DNA of 64,000 nt, taken from NCBI RefSeq assembly GCF_900107275.1, contig NZ_FNPI01000018.1, forward strand, positions 45,886 through 109,885, read 5' to 3'. Source of the DNA: Evansella caseinilytica. GTDB lineage: Bacteria; Bacillota; Bacilli; Bacillales; Salisediminibacteriaceae. This document shows, piece after piece, positions 37,560-46,729 of the stretch. The translations under genes were made by a program, and so were the position numbers. The notes under the pieces are model-generated. The model searched no databases. It was not told the origin of the DNA and saw nothing but the letters and a program-made list of their open reading frames with translations. Numbering within the stretch: the first letter of the stretch is position 1; every line of letters begins with the position of its first letter.

Positions 37560-37862
37560 GTAAAAGAAAATGGGTTGTGTCAAAAGCCAAAACTATTTTA
37601 AAAATATCCGTGCAATGGCTCCGTGCTTGTCTCTACCTCTGCAAGCACAGCTTCGATGACGATCCGTCGAGGCAACTCGATGGGAAAGGCATCGTAGCTT
37701 TGCTCGTCGCTGCAAGCTCGATAGGAAAAAACCACTCCTATCGGGCTTTTGAAAAGATGCAGCGGCTTCGCTCATTGTCTCTACCTCTGCCAGTATTGCA
37801 CTGATGTCTCATTGCTTCGGTGGTGTCTCAAAAGGGAAAAAACACCCTTTTGAGATACCACC
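37560..37862. repeat. Divergent repeat copy with terminator-like hairpin
   Basis: About 300 bases of repeat-like sequence whose right part (GAAAAGATGC, then CGGCTTCGCTCATTG) parallels the right end of the copy at 52259-52536. It ends in the inverted repeat TGGTGTCTCAAAAGGG (37821-37836)/CCCTTTTGAGATACCA (37845-37860), one mismatch, which lies 10 bases beyond the nspC stop and can act as its terminator on the minus strand. No gene is supported in 37243-37869. Confidence 0.5.
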
Positions 37863-37869
37863 TTTTCCT

Positions 37870-38997
37870 TTATGCTAATCGTGTTTTAAAGTCTTGATAG
37901 CCAAATTGGCGCACGACCTGGCAGTCGCCATCTTGATGTTTGACGACAATGGCTGGCAGCGGCATGCCGTTGAAAGTGTTCGTTTTCACCATGGAATAAA
38001 TCGCCATATCGCCAAAAACTAAGCGGTCGCCGCTTTTTAACGGCTGGTCGAACGAATAATCCCCGATGACGTCACCTGTCAGGCAGGTCGGGCCTCCGAG
38101 TCGATAGGTGAACGGCTTTTCGCCAGGTTCCCCTGATCCGAAAAGAGGAGGGCGGTAAGGCATTTCTAACACATCAGGCATATGGCAAGTGGCGGACGTG
38201 TCCAAAATCGCAATCTCGATACCGTTTTGATGGAGGTCAAGGACTGTCGTGACGAGATAGCCTGCGTTCAGCGCGATCGCCTCGCCCGGTTCAAGGTAGA
38301 CTTCCAAACCGTATTTGTCCTGGAAACTCTTAATGCAAGCTTCCAATCTCGGGATGTCGTAATCATCCCTTGTGATATGGTGGCCGCCGCCAAAGTTGAT
38401 CCATTCCATTTGCGGCAGCCATTGGCCAAACCTTTCTTCTACTGCATGAAGCGTTGTTTCTAAATCGTCGGCGTTTTGCTGACAAAGGGTATGGAAGTGA
38501 AGTCCTGACACCCCGTCAAGCAGCTCCGAACGAAAATCTTCCTGTTTGACACCGAATCTGGAGCCTGGTGAACATGGATCATAAATCTCATGGCCTGCTT
38601 GGGTCGAGCATTCAGGGTTGATGCGCAAGCCCACTTTGCTCCCGGCATCAAGAGCTTTCTGTTTAAACCTCTCCAATTGCGAGAAAGAATTAAAGATGAC
38701 ATGGTCGCAAAGCGAGACGATGTCGTCGATTTCATCTTCACGATAAGCGGGGGCAAAGATATGATTTTCTTTGCCCATCTCCTCATGGCCTAATCGCGCC
38801 TCGTACAAGCCGCTTGCCGTTGTGCCCGTTAAGTACTTTCCAATCAGCGGGTATATGGTCGACATGGAAAAGGCTTTTTGCGCCAACACAATCTTTGCTC
38901 CTGTCCGCTCCATGATACCGTTCAGGATTTTCAGGTTTTTTTCCACGAGCGCTTCATCCACTACGTAACATGGCGTCGGTAATTCTTCAAAGCGCAT
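37870..38997 (-). CDS. nspC: Carboxynorspermidine/carboxyspermidine decarboxylase
   Basis: A 375-residue PLP enzyme of the alanine-racemase-fold (Orn/DAP decarboxylase) group. K41 in LAQKAFS is the expected Schiff-base lysine; GLHFHTLCQQ and INFGGGHHI give the substrate and phosphate sites; the C-terminal GPTCLTGD segment supplies the conserved cysteine. ATG 38997 is one base after the stop of the dehydrogenase gene, so the two are translationally coupled. Together they make (nor)spermidine from a diamine and aspartate semialdehyde without decarboxylated S-adenosylmethionine. Confidence 0.9.
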   Translation of the reverse strand: MRFEELPTPCYVVDEALVEKNLKILNGIMERTGAKIVLAQKAFSMSTIYPLIGKYLTGTTASGLYEARLGHEEMGKENHIFAPAYREDEIDDIVSLCDHVIFNSFSQLERFKQKALDAGSKVGLRINPECSTQAGHEIYDPCSPGSRFGVKQEDFRSELLDGVSGLHFHTLCQQNADDLETTLHAVEERFGQWLPQMEWINFGGGHHITRDDYDIPRLEACIKSFQDKYGLEVYLEPGEAIALNAGYLVTTVLDLHQNGIEIAILDTSATCHMPDVLEMPYRPPLFGSGEPGEKPFTYRLGGPTCLTGDVIGDYSFDQPLKSGDRLVFGDMAIYSMVKTNTFNGMPLPAIVVKHQDGDCQVVRQFGYQDFKTRLA

Positions 38998-38998
38998 G

Positions 38999-40231
38999 CT
39001 AGCGAACAAGCTCCGTCTCTTTAATCGGATCAGAGTCGACAAGCTCAGGGTTACGGTCTTCTTTCCAAGGAAGGCCCCACTTGTTCAACGCTTCCATGAA
39101 TGGATCTGGATCAAACTCTTCAATATTGTATACCCCTGGCTTATTCCATTTGCCGGTCATGAGCAGCATGGCGCCGATCATCGCGGGAACGCCCGTTGTG
39201 TAAGAAACAGCTTGGGAGCCCACTTCTTTATAGCATTCCTCATGGTCACAAACATTGTACACATAGTACGTTTTTTCTTTTCCGTCTTTTTTCCCTTTAA
39301 AGATACAGCCAATATTCGTTTTCCCTTTTGTGCGAGGGCCAAGGGACGCAGGATCAGGTAAGACAGCTTTCAGAAATTGAAGCGGAATGATTTCCTTCCC
39401 TTCAAATTCAATCGGTTCAATGGATGTCATGCCTACGTTTTCAAGACATTTTAAGTGCGTAAGGTAGCTTTCGCTAAATGTCATGAAGAAACGAATCCGT
39501 TTGATTCCTGGAATGTTGACCGCAAGCGATTCAAGCTCTTCATGGTAAAGCAAGTACATATCTTTTTCGCCGACTTCAGGGAAATTGTACACGCGTTTGA
39601 TTTCCATTGGTTTCGTCTCGATCCATTCGCCATTTTCCCAATAGCGTCCGTTCGCTGACACTTCCCGAATGTTGATTTCCGGATTGAAGTTCGTTGCAAA
39701 TGGATACCCATGATCCCCTGCGTTACAGTCGAGAATGTCGATGTATTCAATTTCATCAAAATGATGTTTTAGCGCATAAGCGGAGAATACACCGGTTACC
39801 CCTGGGTCAAAGCCGCTGCCTAAAAGTGCGGTAATGCCCGCCTTTTCAAAGCGCTCGCGATAATCCCATTGCCATTTATATTCGAACTTAGCCGTATCTT
39901 CCGGCTCGTAGTTTGCTGTATCCAAATAGTTTGTTTTTGTGGCAAGACACGCATCCATGATCGTTAAATCTTGATACGGTAACGCCAAGTTCATCACAAC
40001 GTCAGGCTTTACTTCTTCCATAAGAGCAATCAGCTCATCCACATTGTTGGCATCTACTTGTGCCGTTGTGATTTTCGTTTTGCCGCCATCGAGTTTTGCT
40101 TTTAAAGCATCACATTTTGATTTTGTGCGGCTCGCGATACAAATCTCTTCAAAGACTTCACTGTTTTGAACACATTTGTGGACCGCGACAGATGCTACGC
40201 CGCCGCAGCCGATAATAAGCGCTTTTCCCAT
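38999..40231 (-). CDS. Carboxynorspermidine/carboxyspermidine dehydrogenase (saccharopine-dehydrogenase family)
   Basis: A 410-residue oxidoreductase. The N-terminal nucleotide motif ALIIGCGGVASVAVHKC, GSGFDPGVTGVFSAYA and the late GVPAMIGAMLLMTG are those of Lys9-type proteins that make carboxy(nor)spermidine by NADPH reduction of a Schiff base. ATG 40231 is used because AGGAG lies 8 bases upstream; the ATG at 40237 is too close. It is the first gene of the two-gene polyamine operon with nspC. The neighbouring nspC makes this function far more likely than lysine metabolism. Confidence 0.88.
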   Translation of the reverse strand: MGKALIIGCGGVASVAVHKCVQNSEVFEEICIASRTKSKCDALKAKLDGGKTKITTAQVDANNVDELIALMEEVKPDVVMNLALPYQDLTIMDACLATKTNYLDTANYEPEDTAKFEYKWQWDYRERFEKAGITALLGSGFDPGVTGVFSAYALKHHFDEIEYIDILDCNAGDHGYPFATNFNPEINIREVSANGRYWENGEWIETKPMEIKRVYNFPEVGEKDMYLLYHEELESLAVNIPGIKRIRFFMTFSESYLTHLKCLENVGMTSIEPIEFEGKEIIPLQFLKAVLPDPASLGPRTKGKTNIGCIFKGKKDGKEKTYYVYNVCDHEECYKEVGSQAVSYTTGVPAMIGAMLLMTGKWNKPGVYNIEEFDPDPFMEALNKWGLPWKEDRNPELVDSDPIKETELVR

Positions 40232-40269
40232 TTGCATATCTCCTAACTAAAAAATGTTAATCGTGTTAT

Positions 40270-40326
40270 CTTTTTTCCCAACCACGGCGCAATGAGCGGA
40301 ATCATTGCCTTTGTTGAACACGCATT
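40270..40326 (-). repeat. Partial copy of the GAGCATGTTCAAAAAG family
   Basis: Read on the minus strand, the end GCGTGTTCAACAAAGGCAAT continues with bases similar to the left part of the 52259 copy. Only one end is present. It lies in the leader of the polyamine operon. The rest of 40232-41131 (about 900 bases) has no supported gene; a small GGCAAC/GTTGCC hairpin at 40687-40702 and AT-rich sequence are all I see. Confidence 0.5.
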
Positions 40327-41131
40327 TTTAAAAATGTAAACCAGAAATTTGAAACAAAACTCCCAAAGACAATTGCCGAAACACAAGCCTGAGAGGAACA
40401 AAAAAGCAAGTGCATGGCGCATCAACACGCGCAACACTTGCTTCATATATTCAATATTAAAAAAGCATCATTGTACCTATGTAAAATTCGTATGGATACA
40501 TCTACCTGCAGCTTGGGAGCATAGCAGTAGAAAGCTTATTAATATTTAAATATATCTTTTAGGTTCAGAGTCTAATAGCAAATAATTACTTTTACCACTC
40601 TTATTGACCGTTTCACAAGTTGCGTGCGTCTGCACTGGTTGTAAAGTAACCAACTTATAAAATTTGAGCTTTTAACTCAATCAATAAGGCAACTAAAGTT
40701 GCCAATCGGCATTTGACCCGGCGTACCGTTGCCTTGACTTCCTTAAAAGCGAGCGTTCAGACACGTAATGGAAGTGGTCAAAAATTATCTGCTTGGAAAG
40801 ACTCTCAAGTATATTTGAATATTAGCTTCCCAATTCATGCCTCTATCTTATCAGCATGCAGAAAAAATAGCAATCAGTAAAGTTAAAAAAAATTTCAAGA
40901 ACTTGATTTTCGTTAGTAAACCCGCAGACCGCCAGTACAGTGGAGTGATTGAGAAATCAATTGTCGTTGCTATTGCACTTATACCGCTTCGCCTTCTTGC
41001 CGTTTTCTGCGGCAATGATGCCCGCATACGTTTGTATCGATTGAAATGTATTCATGATTTATGAATCGGTGAATATAATTTTATGAAAGTTTGCGCATTC
41101 ATTCCATCAACCTGTTAGGAAAGGAGTCATT

Positions 41132-41686
41132 ATGCGAACGAATACTGCAGGTGGCAGCGTAGATTACACCTCTCCTTTACTGAATTTATCCTTTAACGTA
41201 GGATCTTCTCCATACTTCGTGAGGGACGAGCGGAACTTCGTCCTGTATCAAACCGTCAAACATTTGCCCGCCATGCAGGGATTGAGCTTGGCTGACGTAT
41301 TTCTGGATAGAGGACACAGTATAGAACCTCACTGGCACCCTAACGCGAACGAACTTCTCTATATGGTGAACGGAGAAATAGTCGAATACATTTTTAATCC
41401 TTTTACCAGCCAATTGCTCCATTACCGTTTAGGACCGCAGCAATCGGTGTATATTCCGATGGGGTGGTGGCATTGGACCATTGCAATCACAGATCGTACC
41501 CGCTTTGTGGCTACTTTTGACAATAAAGAATTTGAGGTTACTTACGGCTCAGATATCCTGAGAAAGACACCACCCGAGGTGTTTCAGATGGTATACGGCA
41601 TAGATGCCGCCCAGTGGGCAAATGTCATCAGACCGATCAATCAAACCGTTGTCATTGGCCCTCTTGATACAAGAGCGCGACGATGA
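41132..41686 (+). CDS. Cupin-domain protein (oxalate-decarboxylase-like single cupin)
   Basis: A 184-residue single-domain cupin. HWHPNANELLYMVNGE (about 68-83) is cupin motif 1 with two histidines and a glutamate for metal, and YIPMGWWHW (about 109-117) supplies the motif 2 histidine. It resembles one half of a bicupin oxalate decarboxylase or a spore-associated cupin. AAAGGAG precedes the start by 7 bases. The next gene, a membrane protein, is 131 bases on, same strand. Reaction unknown. Confidence 0.8.
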   Translation: MRTNTAGGSVDYTSPLLNLSFNVGSSPYFVRDERNFVLYQTVKHLPAMQGLSLADVFLDRGHSIEPHWHPNANELLYMVNGEIVEYIFNPFTSQLLHYRLGPQQSVYIPMGWWHWTIAITDRTRFVATFDNKEFEVTYGSDILRKTPPEVFQMVYGIDAAQWANVIRPINQTVVIGPLDTRARR

Positions 41687-41817
41687 TGAGCAGGCAGTAC
41701 GGAACTGGTGTCACTATAAAAGCGACTTCCCCATTTTAAGCGGAACATCGATGTATGAGCAGCCGCGGTTCCTACATATAATAAGGGATATAAAATTTTA
41801 CAAACAGGAGCCGAGTG

Positions 41818-42669
41818 ATGTCGAATATCATCTGGTATTACGGATTAATTGCTATCGGCGTGATCGTTGCCGGGTATACTATGTACCGAAAAAGAAATGT
41901 GGTCGATTTGTTCACTTATTTTTTGTTTACGACGGCTTGGACATGGGTTGGTGAAGCCGTCGTCCTTTTCGTGTTCAATGCTTATGCTTATAAACCTGGA
42001 CTTTATTCGGACCCTTTTAAAGAAAATATTATTGGTCATATCATCGCAAATTCCTCTTATTGGGCAGCCACCGCGATTTTTGTCATGAGCTTTCAGGTAT
42101 CTTATCTCTGGATAGGGTTGATTTCTATTTTGTACATGCTTACGGAGGTATTGTTTCTAAAAGTCGGTGTATACAGCCAACATTGGTGGCCGACCTATGT
42201 GACGGGCATTATTGCCTTTGTTTTTATGGCTGCCATGAGAAAGTGGTATGTGATTCTACATCAAACTCGGCGTAAATTTCCGCGGAATTTCGTGTTTTGG
42301 ACGATTGCATGGATTATTTTGCAGACGCCGACAAGTGTGCTGATGCTGTTCGATAAGCTTTTTTTCCGCGTGCACTGGGTGGAGAACCTTTACAGGGACA
42401 GCACGCTGTTTAGCGGTTTTTTATACCACGTCATAGCTGCTTTTATCGTCATCTTCTTTATCTATGTTCCTAAAAACAACTTCTGGAAGATAGCACCGTT
42501 GATCATTCTCGTCATCAGCGATGCAATCCTCTTGGAAACCGGGATATTATTATTTTCCTCCGACTGGAAGTTTGTTTACTTAATCTGTATTCGAGCGGCA
42601 TCTCTGCTATTCATTTACGCTCTTGAACGATTTACGTTAATCCAGCTTCGCGTTGAGAAGCCGACTTAG
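41818..42669 (+). CDS. Multi-helix membrane protein of unknown function
   Basis: About 283 residues with seven or eight hydrophobic helices and short loops, rich in aromatic residues. ATG 41818 follows AGGAG with 7-base spacing; a GTG at 41815 is also possible. I do not recognise the family with certainty; the pattern recalls small Bacillus membrane proteins of the CBO0543 type but is longer. It ends 92 bases before the convergent metallo-hydrolase gene. Confidence 0.7.
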   Translation: MSNIIWYYGLIAIGVIVAGYTMYRKRNVVDLFTYFLFTTAWTWVGEAVVLFVFNAYAYKPGLYSDPFKENIIGHIIANSSYWAATAIFVMSFQVSYLWIGLISILYMLTEVLFLKVGVYSQHWWPTYVTGIIAFVFMAAMRKWYVILHQTRRKFPRNFVFWTIAWIILQTPTSVLMLFDKLFFRVHWVENLYRDSTLFSGFLYHVIAAFIVIFFIYVPKNNFWKIAPLIILVISDAILLETGILLFSSDWKFVYLICIRAASLLFIYALERFTLIQLRVEKPT

Positions 42670-42761
42670 GAGAACAACCTGAATGGAGGGAAGTCCCGCT
42701 ATCTTCTACAGCTTCCGGTTTTATCTGGGCGGACCGCCTGCCAAAAACATATTTGAAGTGC

Positions 42762-43952
42762 TTATGAAAAGTGATGGCTTCTCATGTGCTCCTGCAATGC
42801 CTGCACGACCTCTTCCCGGTTATGGGTGAAAATTGTCTCCGCCGGCTTTAAATGTCTGACAAGCAGCTCCGTTTCCGAAAGCCTTGGATGGACATGGTAT
42901 TTTTTATAATGGACAGGAACAGCGGGATAGCGGGAAGCAAGTAAATTCAACAGCGGTGAATGCCTTGGACCGGAAAACAGGACTTCATAACAATCGGAAC
43001 AGTCCCTTTCGAGAAAATGCGGCACTTCCTTCTCTAGGACAAAAAAAATCTGCTTATGCCGCTCCGACGTCGAGTTCGTACTTATCGATTCTTTAAAAGT
43101 AGAAATCAGCTTTTCTGCCACCGCTTTTTTTAGCCAAAACCTTTGTTGCAGCTGAGCCTCCAGATGCTTCGCTAAGCTTCTGTCGATGAAGATGGTTTTT
43201 CCTGGGTAGCGGCCGGCATGGCAGGTAAATAAATCGAGCGATCTCCCTATCAGCGGAACAGGAATGAGGAGCTTTTTTCCCCGGGCTGTTATAGCTTCCG
43301 CCGTGTCCATGATGTTCCTGACTAATTCACGCTGCGGGGTGTTCTCGATTCCATATGCCCCATCCATCAGCGCCAGATCCACTTTCCTGCCGATAAGCGG
43401 GAGGTCATAGTGTGTGCAGGTCGATTCCAAGCTGTAATCTCCGGAAAAAAAGACGGTTTGCTGGTCATGGTTCGAAAACACGTACCAGGCTGATCCGGCA
43501 ATATGTCCTGCTCTTCCAAACATGAAGGAAATTGGCAGACCGGCGAGCGGCAGCCATGTGTTAACAGTCTGCTCATTTAAACGGACAAATTCGATTGTTT
43601 TGGCAGCCGTGCTTGTATGCGGGGACACCCAGCCTTTTTTTTGCTCAAATGCCTGCCATTCGTGAAGGTAATATTGCGTTTGCCAAATGGTGGGCGCGGT
43701 TGCATATACTTTTCCTTTGTAACCGAGATGGTAAAGGTATGGAAGGGCAGCGCTGTGATCCTCGTGCGAATGCGTGAGGAAAACGGCATCTAATTTTTCG
43801 GCAATCTCCCTTGTAATCATCGGGTATCTCCTGGATGTTTCCGCTTCGGTACGGAGCACCCCGCAGTCCACCATGATCGTAAACTTGTTATCTTCCAGTA
43901 AAAAACAGGCGCGTCCGTATTCCCCGACGCCGCCCAAAGCCGTGAAGTTCAT
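42762..43952 (-). CDS. Metallo-beta-lactamase-fold hydrolase (RNase J/beta-CASP-like core)
   Basis: A 396-residue MBL-fold enzyme. THSHEDHSAALPY (about 60-72) is the HxHxDH metal motif, with further ligands in GRAGHIAGSAWY and FSGDYS. After residue 200 it has an insert and a C-terminal part ending with a conserved His (TIFTHNREE), like mRNA-processing beta-CASP proteins, though it is shorter and lacks KH domains. ATG 43952 is 9 bases from AAAGG; the ATG at 43961 is too close. It is the last gene of the ABC operon, which suggests a phosphodiesterase or similar acting on the imported compound. That link is inference. Confidence 0.78.
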   Translation of the reverse strand: MNFTALGGVGEYGRACFLLEDNKFTIMVDCGVLRTEAETSRRYPMITREIAEKLDAVFLTHSHEDHSAALPYLYHLGYKGKVYATAPTIWQTQYYLHEWQAFEQKKGWVSPHTSTAAKTIEFVRLNEQTVNTWLPLAGLPISFMFGRAGHIAGSAWYVFSNHDQQTVFFSGDYSLESTCTHYDLPLIGRKVDLALMDGAYGIENTPQRELVRNIMDTAEAITARGKKLLIPVPLIGRSLDLFTCHAGRYPGKTIFIDRSLAKHLEAQLQQRFWLKKAVAEKLISTFKESISTNSTSERHKQIFFVLEKEVPHFLERDCSDCYEVLFSGPRHSPLLNLLASRYPAVPVHYKKYHVHPRLSETELLVRHLKPAETIFTHNREEVVQALQEHMRSHHFS

Positions 43953-43982
43953 CAGTACCATCCTTTATTTTCTCACCGCCGA

Positions 43983-45644
43983 TTAGGTGGAGCGGTAAGC
44001 CTGTGAGCGTGATTTTATTTGTTCTGCAACGATTAAAATCGCCGTTGTCAACCCGACCGAGACCAATGCCATCGCCATGCCGACGGCTGCTGTTCCCTGT
44101 TCAAACTGGGAATAAATAAAGGTTGCAGACGTATGCATGTTTGGCGGGCGAAGAAGAAGAGAGCCCACTAATTCCCTCATGGAGATCGTAAAGCTCATCA
44201 TCCATCCGGCGACAATGCCGGGCAAAAGCAACGGTAGTAAAACCGTTCGGAACTGGAAAAACGCGCTTGCGCCGCTTACCTTGGCGGCCTGAAACATGGA
44301 CTGTCCGAGCTGGCCGTACAACGCTTTAATATTTTGAATGGTAAACGGCAGATACAAGACGGTATACGTAAGCACAAGCATCATCCAAGTGTTATATACC
44401 CCGGCGGTATTCCATGCGGCATTCCAGAACAATATTAAGCCTACAACCATCACGATTCCCGGAACGGTATTGGGAGCCAAGCTTAAAAAGTCCAGCACTT
44501 TCTCGGCTGCGCCGTTTCGTTTCATCACTAATATTGCCAGCCAAATTCCAAGGGCGGCGCTGACAGTGGCGGCAATGGATGCGAGCCATACGCTGTTCCA
44601 TAACGCTTTTTTGCCGTCGGAGGCAAACAGCTCGATGATATGAGCGAGTGTGACATTGTCCAGTGCGAGACCATTTCCTTGAACCTTCAACAAGGCGGTT
44701 GTAATGACGGAAAAATAAGGCACTCCGATGGAAAGAAGCAGGACAAAAACGAGATAGCCCCAAACGAAAATGCTCTTCCATCCTAATGGATATATTGCCT
44801 TCGTTTGCCCTTTACCGGTAACGACCTTGACATGTCTGCGATTGGCAAACCATTGTTGAAAGTACCAGACAGTCATGCTGACGCTTAACAACAGCGTCGA
44901 TAACAGCGCAGCTTTTCCAAAATCTATCGGCCAGGTCGAGGCATAGCGATGAATTTCGGAAGTAAGCACATAAAACCCGATGCGGTTTCCAAGGGTGACC
45001 GGCGTGCCGAACTCGCCGATTGTCTTTACAAACACTAATAACGCGCCCATGCTGTAGCCTGCGGCAAACAGCGGAATGACGATTTTTCGCAGTCGATAGC
45101 GGAACGTGCCACCATGAACGATTCCTGCTTCCTCCAGCCGGCCGCCGATGTTTTCCAGCGTGTTTCTCATTATTAAATAAATAAACGGAAACAAATGCAG
45201 GCTCATGACCAGCACCATGCCAAAATAAGAAAAGAAATAAGGCGTCACATTTTTCAGAAGTGGCAGCATCTGTTCTGCGTATCCGTTGCGCTGCATCATC
45301 AGCATCCATCCCATGGCGCCGATGTACGGCGGCGTCATGAAGGGAATAATAAGAACAATATCAATCCAGCGGTGCCTGCCAAGCGAGGTTCTGGCCATGA
45401 AAAAAGCAAGGGGAGCGGCCAGAGCTGTTGCTCCTGCCACTACTCCCAGTCCAAGAAGAATGGAGTTGATCAGGATGCTGACATACTTATCATCCGTTAA
45501 TTCGAGAAACGGTGCGATGCCGAGAAACTGCTGATCCGGCATCACACTTTGTAATAAAATCAATGTCAGCGGGAACAAGACGAGCACCGCCAGCACCGTT
45601 ATCGCGGCTAGTTTATTGCCGTGCTGAATCGCTTTATTCCACAT
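43983..45644 (-). CDS. ABC transporter permease, fused two-domain iron/phosphonate type
   Basis: A 553-residue permease with about twelve helices: two repeats of a BPD_transp_1 domain (about 60-260 and 340-540), each with an EAA-type loop (for example EEAGIVHGGTFRYRLRKIVIP). This fused form is found in Fe3+ (FbpB), thiamine and 2-aminoethylphosphonate uptake systems. The ATG lies 2 bases after the stop of the binding-protein gene. Third gene of the operon. Confidence 0.9.
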   Translation of the reverse strand: MWNKAIQHGNKLAAITVLAVLVLFPLTLILLQSVMPDQQFLGIAPFLELTDDKYVSILINSILLGLGVVAGATALAAPLAFFMARTSLGRHRWIDIVLIIPFMTPPYIGAMGWMLMMQRNGYAEQMLPLLKNVTPYFFSYFGMVLVMSLHLFPFIYLIMRNTLENIGGRLEEAGIVHGGTFRYRLRKIVIPLFAAGYSMGALLVFVKTIGEFGTPVTLGNRIGFYVLTSEIHRYASTWPIDFGKAALLSTLLLSVSMTVWYFQQWFANRRHVKVVTGKGQTKAIYPLGWKSIFVWGYLVFVLLLSIGVPYFSVITTALLKVQGNGLALDNVTLAHIIELFASDGKKALWNSVWLASIAATVSAALGIWLAILVMKRNGAAEKVLDFLSLAPNTVPGIVMVVGLILFWNAAWNTAGVYNTWMMLVLTYTVLYLPFTIQNIKALYGQLGQSMFQAAKVSGASAFFQFRTVLLPLLLPGIVAGWMMSFTISMRELVGSLLLRPPNMHTSATFIYSQFEQGTAAVGMAMALVSVGLTTAILIVAEQIKSRSQAYRST

Positions 45645-45646
45645 GG

Positions 45647-46729
45647 CTATCGTACCAAATTCATGAATTCATCTAGGATGCTGCTTGTGTTTTCCTCCAG
45701 GAACCCCCAGTCATAGTTGAGCTCTTTAATGTCGCTTAATGGGGCCCGTGATTCATGCGGTTCGATATCTGTTCTTGCCGGAAGCAAATACGCTTCTGCG
45801 ACAATTTGCTGTCCTTCATCTGATAAAATATAGTCGATGTACTGCTGGGCGGAGGTAATATTATTCGCGCTTTCCAGAATAAATGCGGGTCGGGGCGTAA
45901 TGGTAGTGCCGCTTTCCGGAAAAACAATATCCACCGGTTCGCCATTTTCTTTGCTGCTGTAAACCATATAATCCACTCCCGCCATGACGACGGAATTTGT
46001 TCCGCTAATAACGCTTGCCAATGCTGGATTGTTGGCTCCGCCCAGCTTCAATCCGTTCGCTTTTAAGTCTCTGTAAAGCTCCCAGCCGGCTTCGCCTTCC
46101 TGGTTAATATATGCCGCGATAAAATCTCTGGCCGTTCCCGATTCTGTCGGATCAGGTATTGCCAGTAAACCTTTATACTGCTCATCCAATAAATCCGCCC
46201 AATCTGCCGGCGGTGTGTCGACGAGCTTCGTATTATAGCTTAATCCCAATGCAGACGCGCTGAAGCCGTAATAATAATACGCTTCATCATACCAGCCGTC
46301 ATGCAATTGCGAAGCATACGGCGATTCATATGGCAGGATCAGCCCTTTTTCTTTATATTCCATTGCCGGCGGCAACGATGCCAGGACGACGACATCCGCC
46401 AACGGATTATTCTCTTCCGCTTCGAGTCGTCCGAGAATTTGACCGGTTGTTCCTTCAAACATGTCGACGTTTATTCCTGTTTTTTCCTCGAAGCCTTCTA
46501 TTAGTTTCTCAGCGAGATCCTTCGATCCGGACGTATAAATAACGAGCTTGCCCGTTTCTTCTCGGCCTTCTTCCTCGTTATCCGCGCCTTCCTTGTTCGC
46601 CGGTTCGTTTAACTCCTGATCACCAGGCGTTTCCGATTGCTCGGAACCAGTCGTGCTGTTTGCATTGCTGCATGCTGACGCGGTCATTAATAATACAATG
46701 AATAAAATAACTGATTTAAGCTGTTTCAT
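45647..46729 (-). CDS. ABC transporter substrate-binding lipoprotein (iron/AEP type)
   Basis: A 360-residue extracellular lipoprotein. Signal peptide of about 19 residues ending in the lipobox TASAC (lipidated C20), an acidic Ser/Gly/Glu linker (about 21-60), then a family 1 solute-binding fold (VIYTSGSKDLAEKL, ADVVVLASLPPAMEY, AIPDPTESGTARDF). Such proteins bind ferric iron, thiamine, phosphonates or sugar phosphates. ATG 46729 has AAGGAGGAG upstream and overlaps the ATPase gene by 14 bases. The ligand cannot be read from sequence; the MBL-fold gene in the operon slightly favours an organophosphorus compound. Confidence 0.88.
   Translation of the reverse strand: MKQLKSVILFIVLLMTASACSNANSTTGSEQSETPGDQELNEPANKEGADNEEEGREETGKLVIYTSGSKDLAEKLIEGFEEKTGINVDMFEGTTGQILGRLEAEENNPLADVVVLASLPPAMEYKEKGLILPYESPYASQLHDGWYDEAYYYYGFSASALGLSYNTKLVDTPPADWADLLDEQYKGLLAIPDPTESGTARDFIAAYINQEGEAGWELYRDLKANGLKLGGANNPALASVISGTNSVVMAGVDYMVYSSKENGEPVDIVFPESGTTITPRPAFILESANNITSAQQYIDYILSDEGQQIVAEAYLLPARTDIEPHESRAPLSDIKELNYDWGFLEENTSSILDEFMNLVR

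Noticed and set aside
40837..41064. 75-codon frame in the polyamine-cupin gap
   Set aside because: No ribosome site and no recognisable motif.
41604..41954. 116-codon frame bridging the cupin and membrane-protein genes
   Set aside because: Overlaps both real genes in another frame and lacks a start signal.
44812..45309. 165-codon frame within the ABC permease gene, same strand in another frame
   Set aside because: Overlaps a clear permease in another frame; Cys/Arg/His-rich shadow composition.
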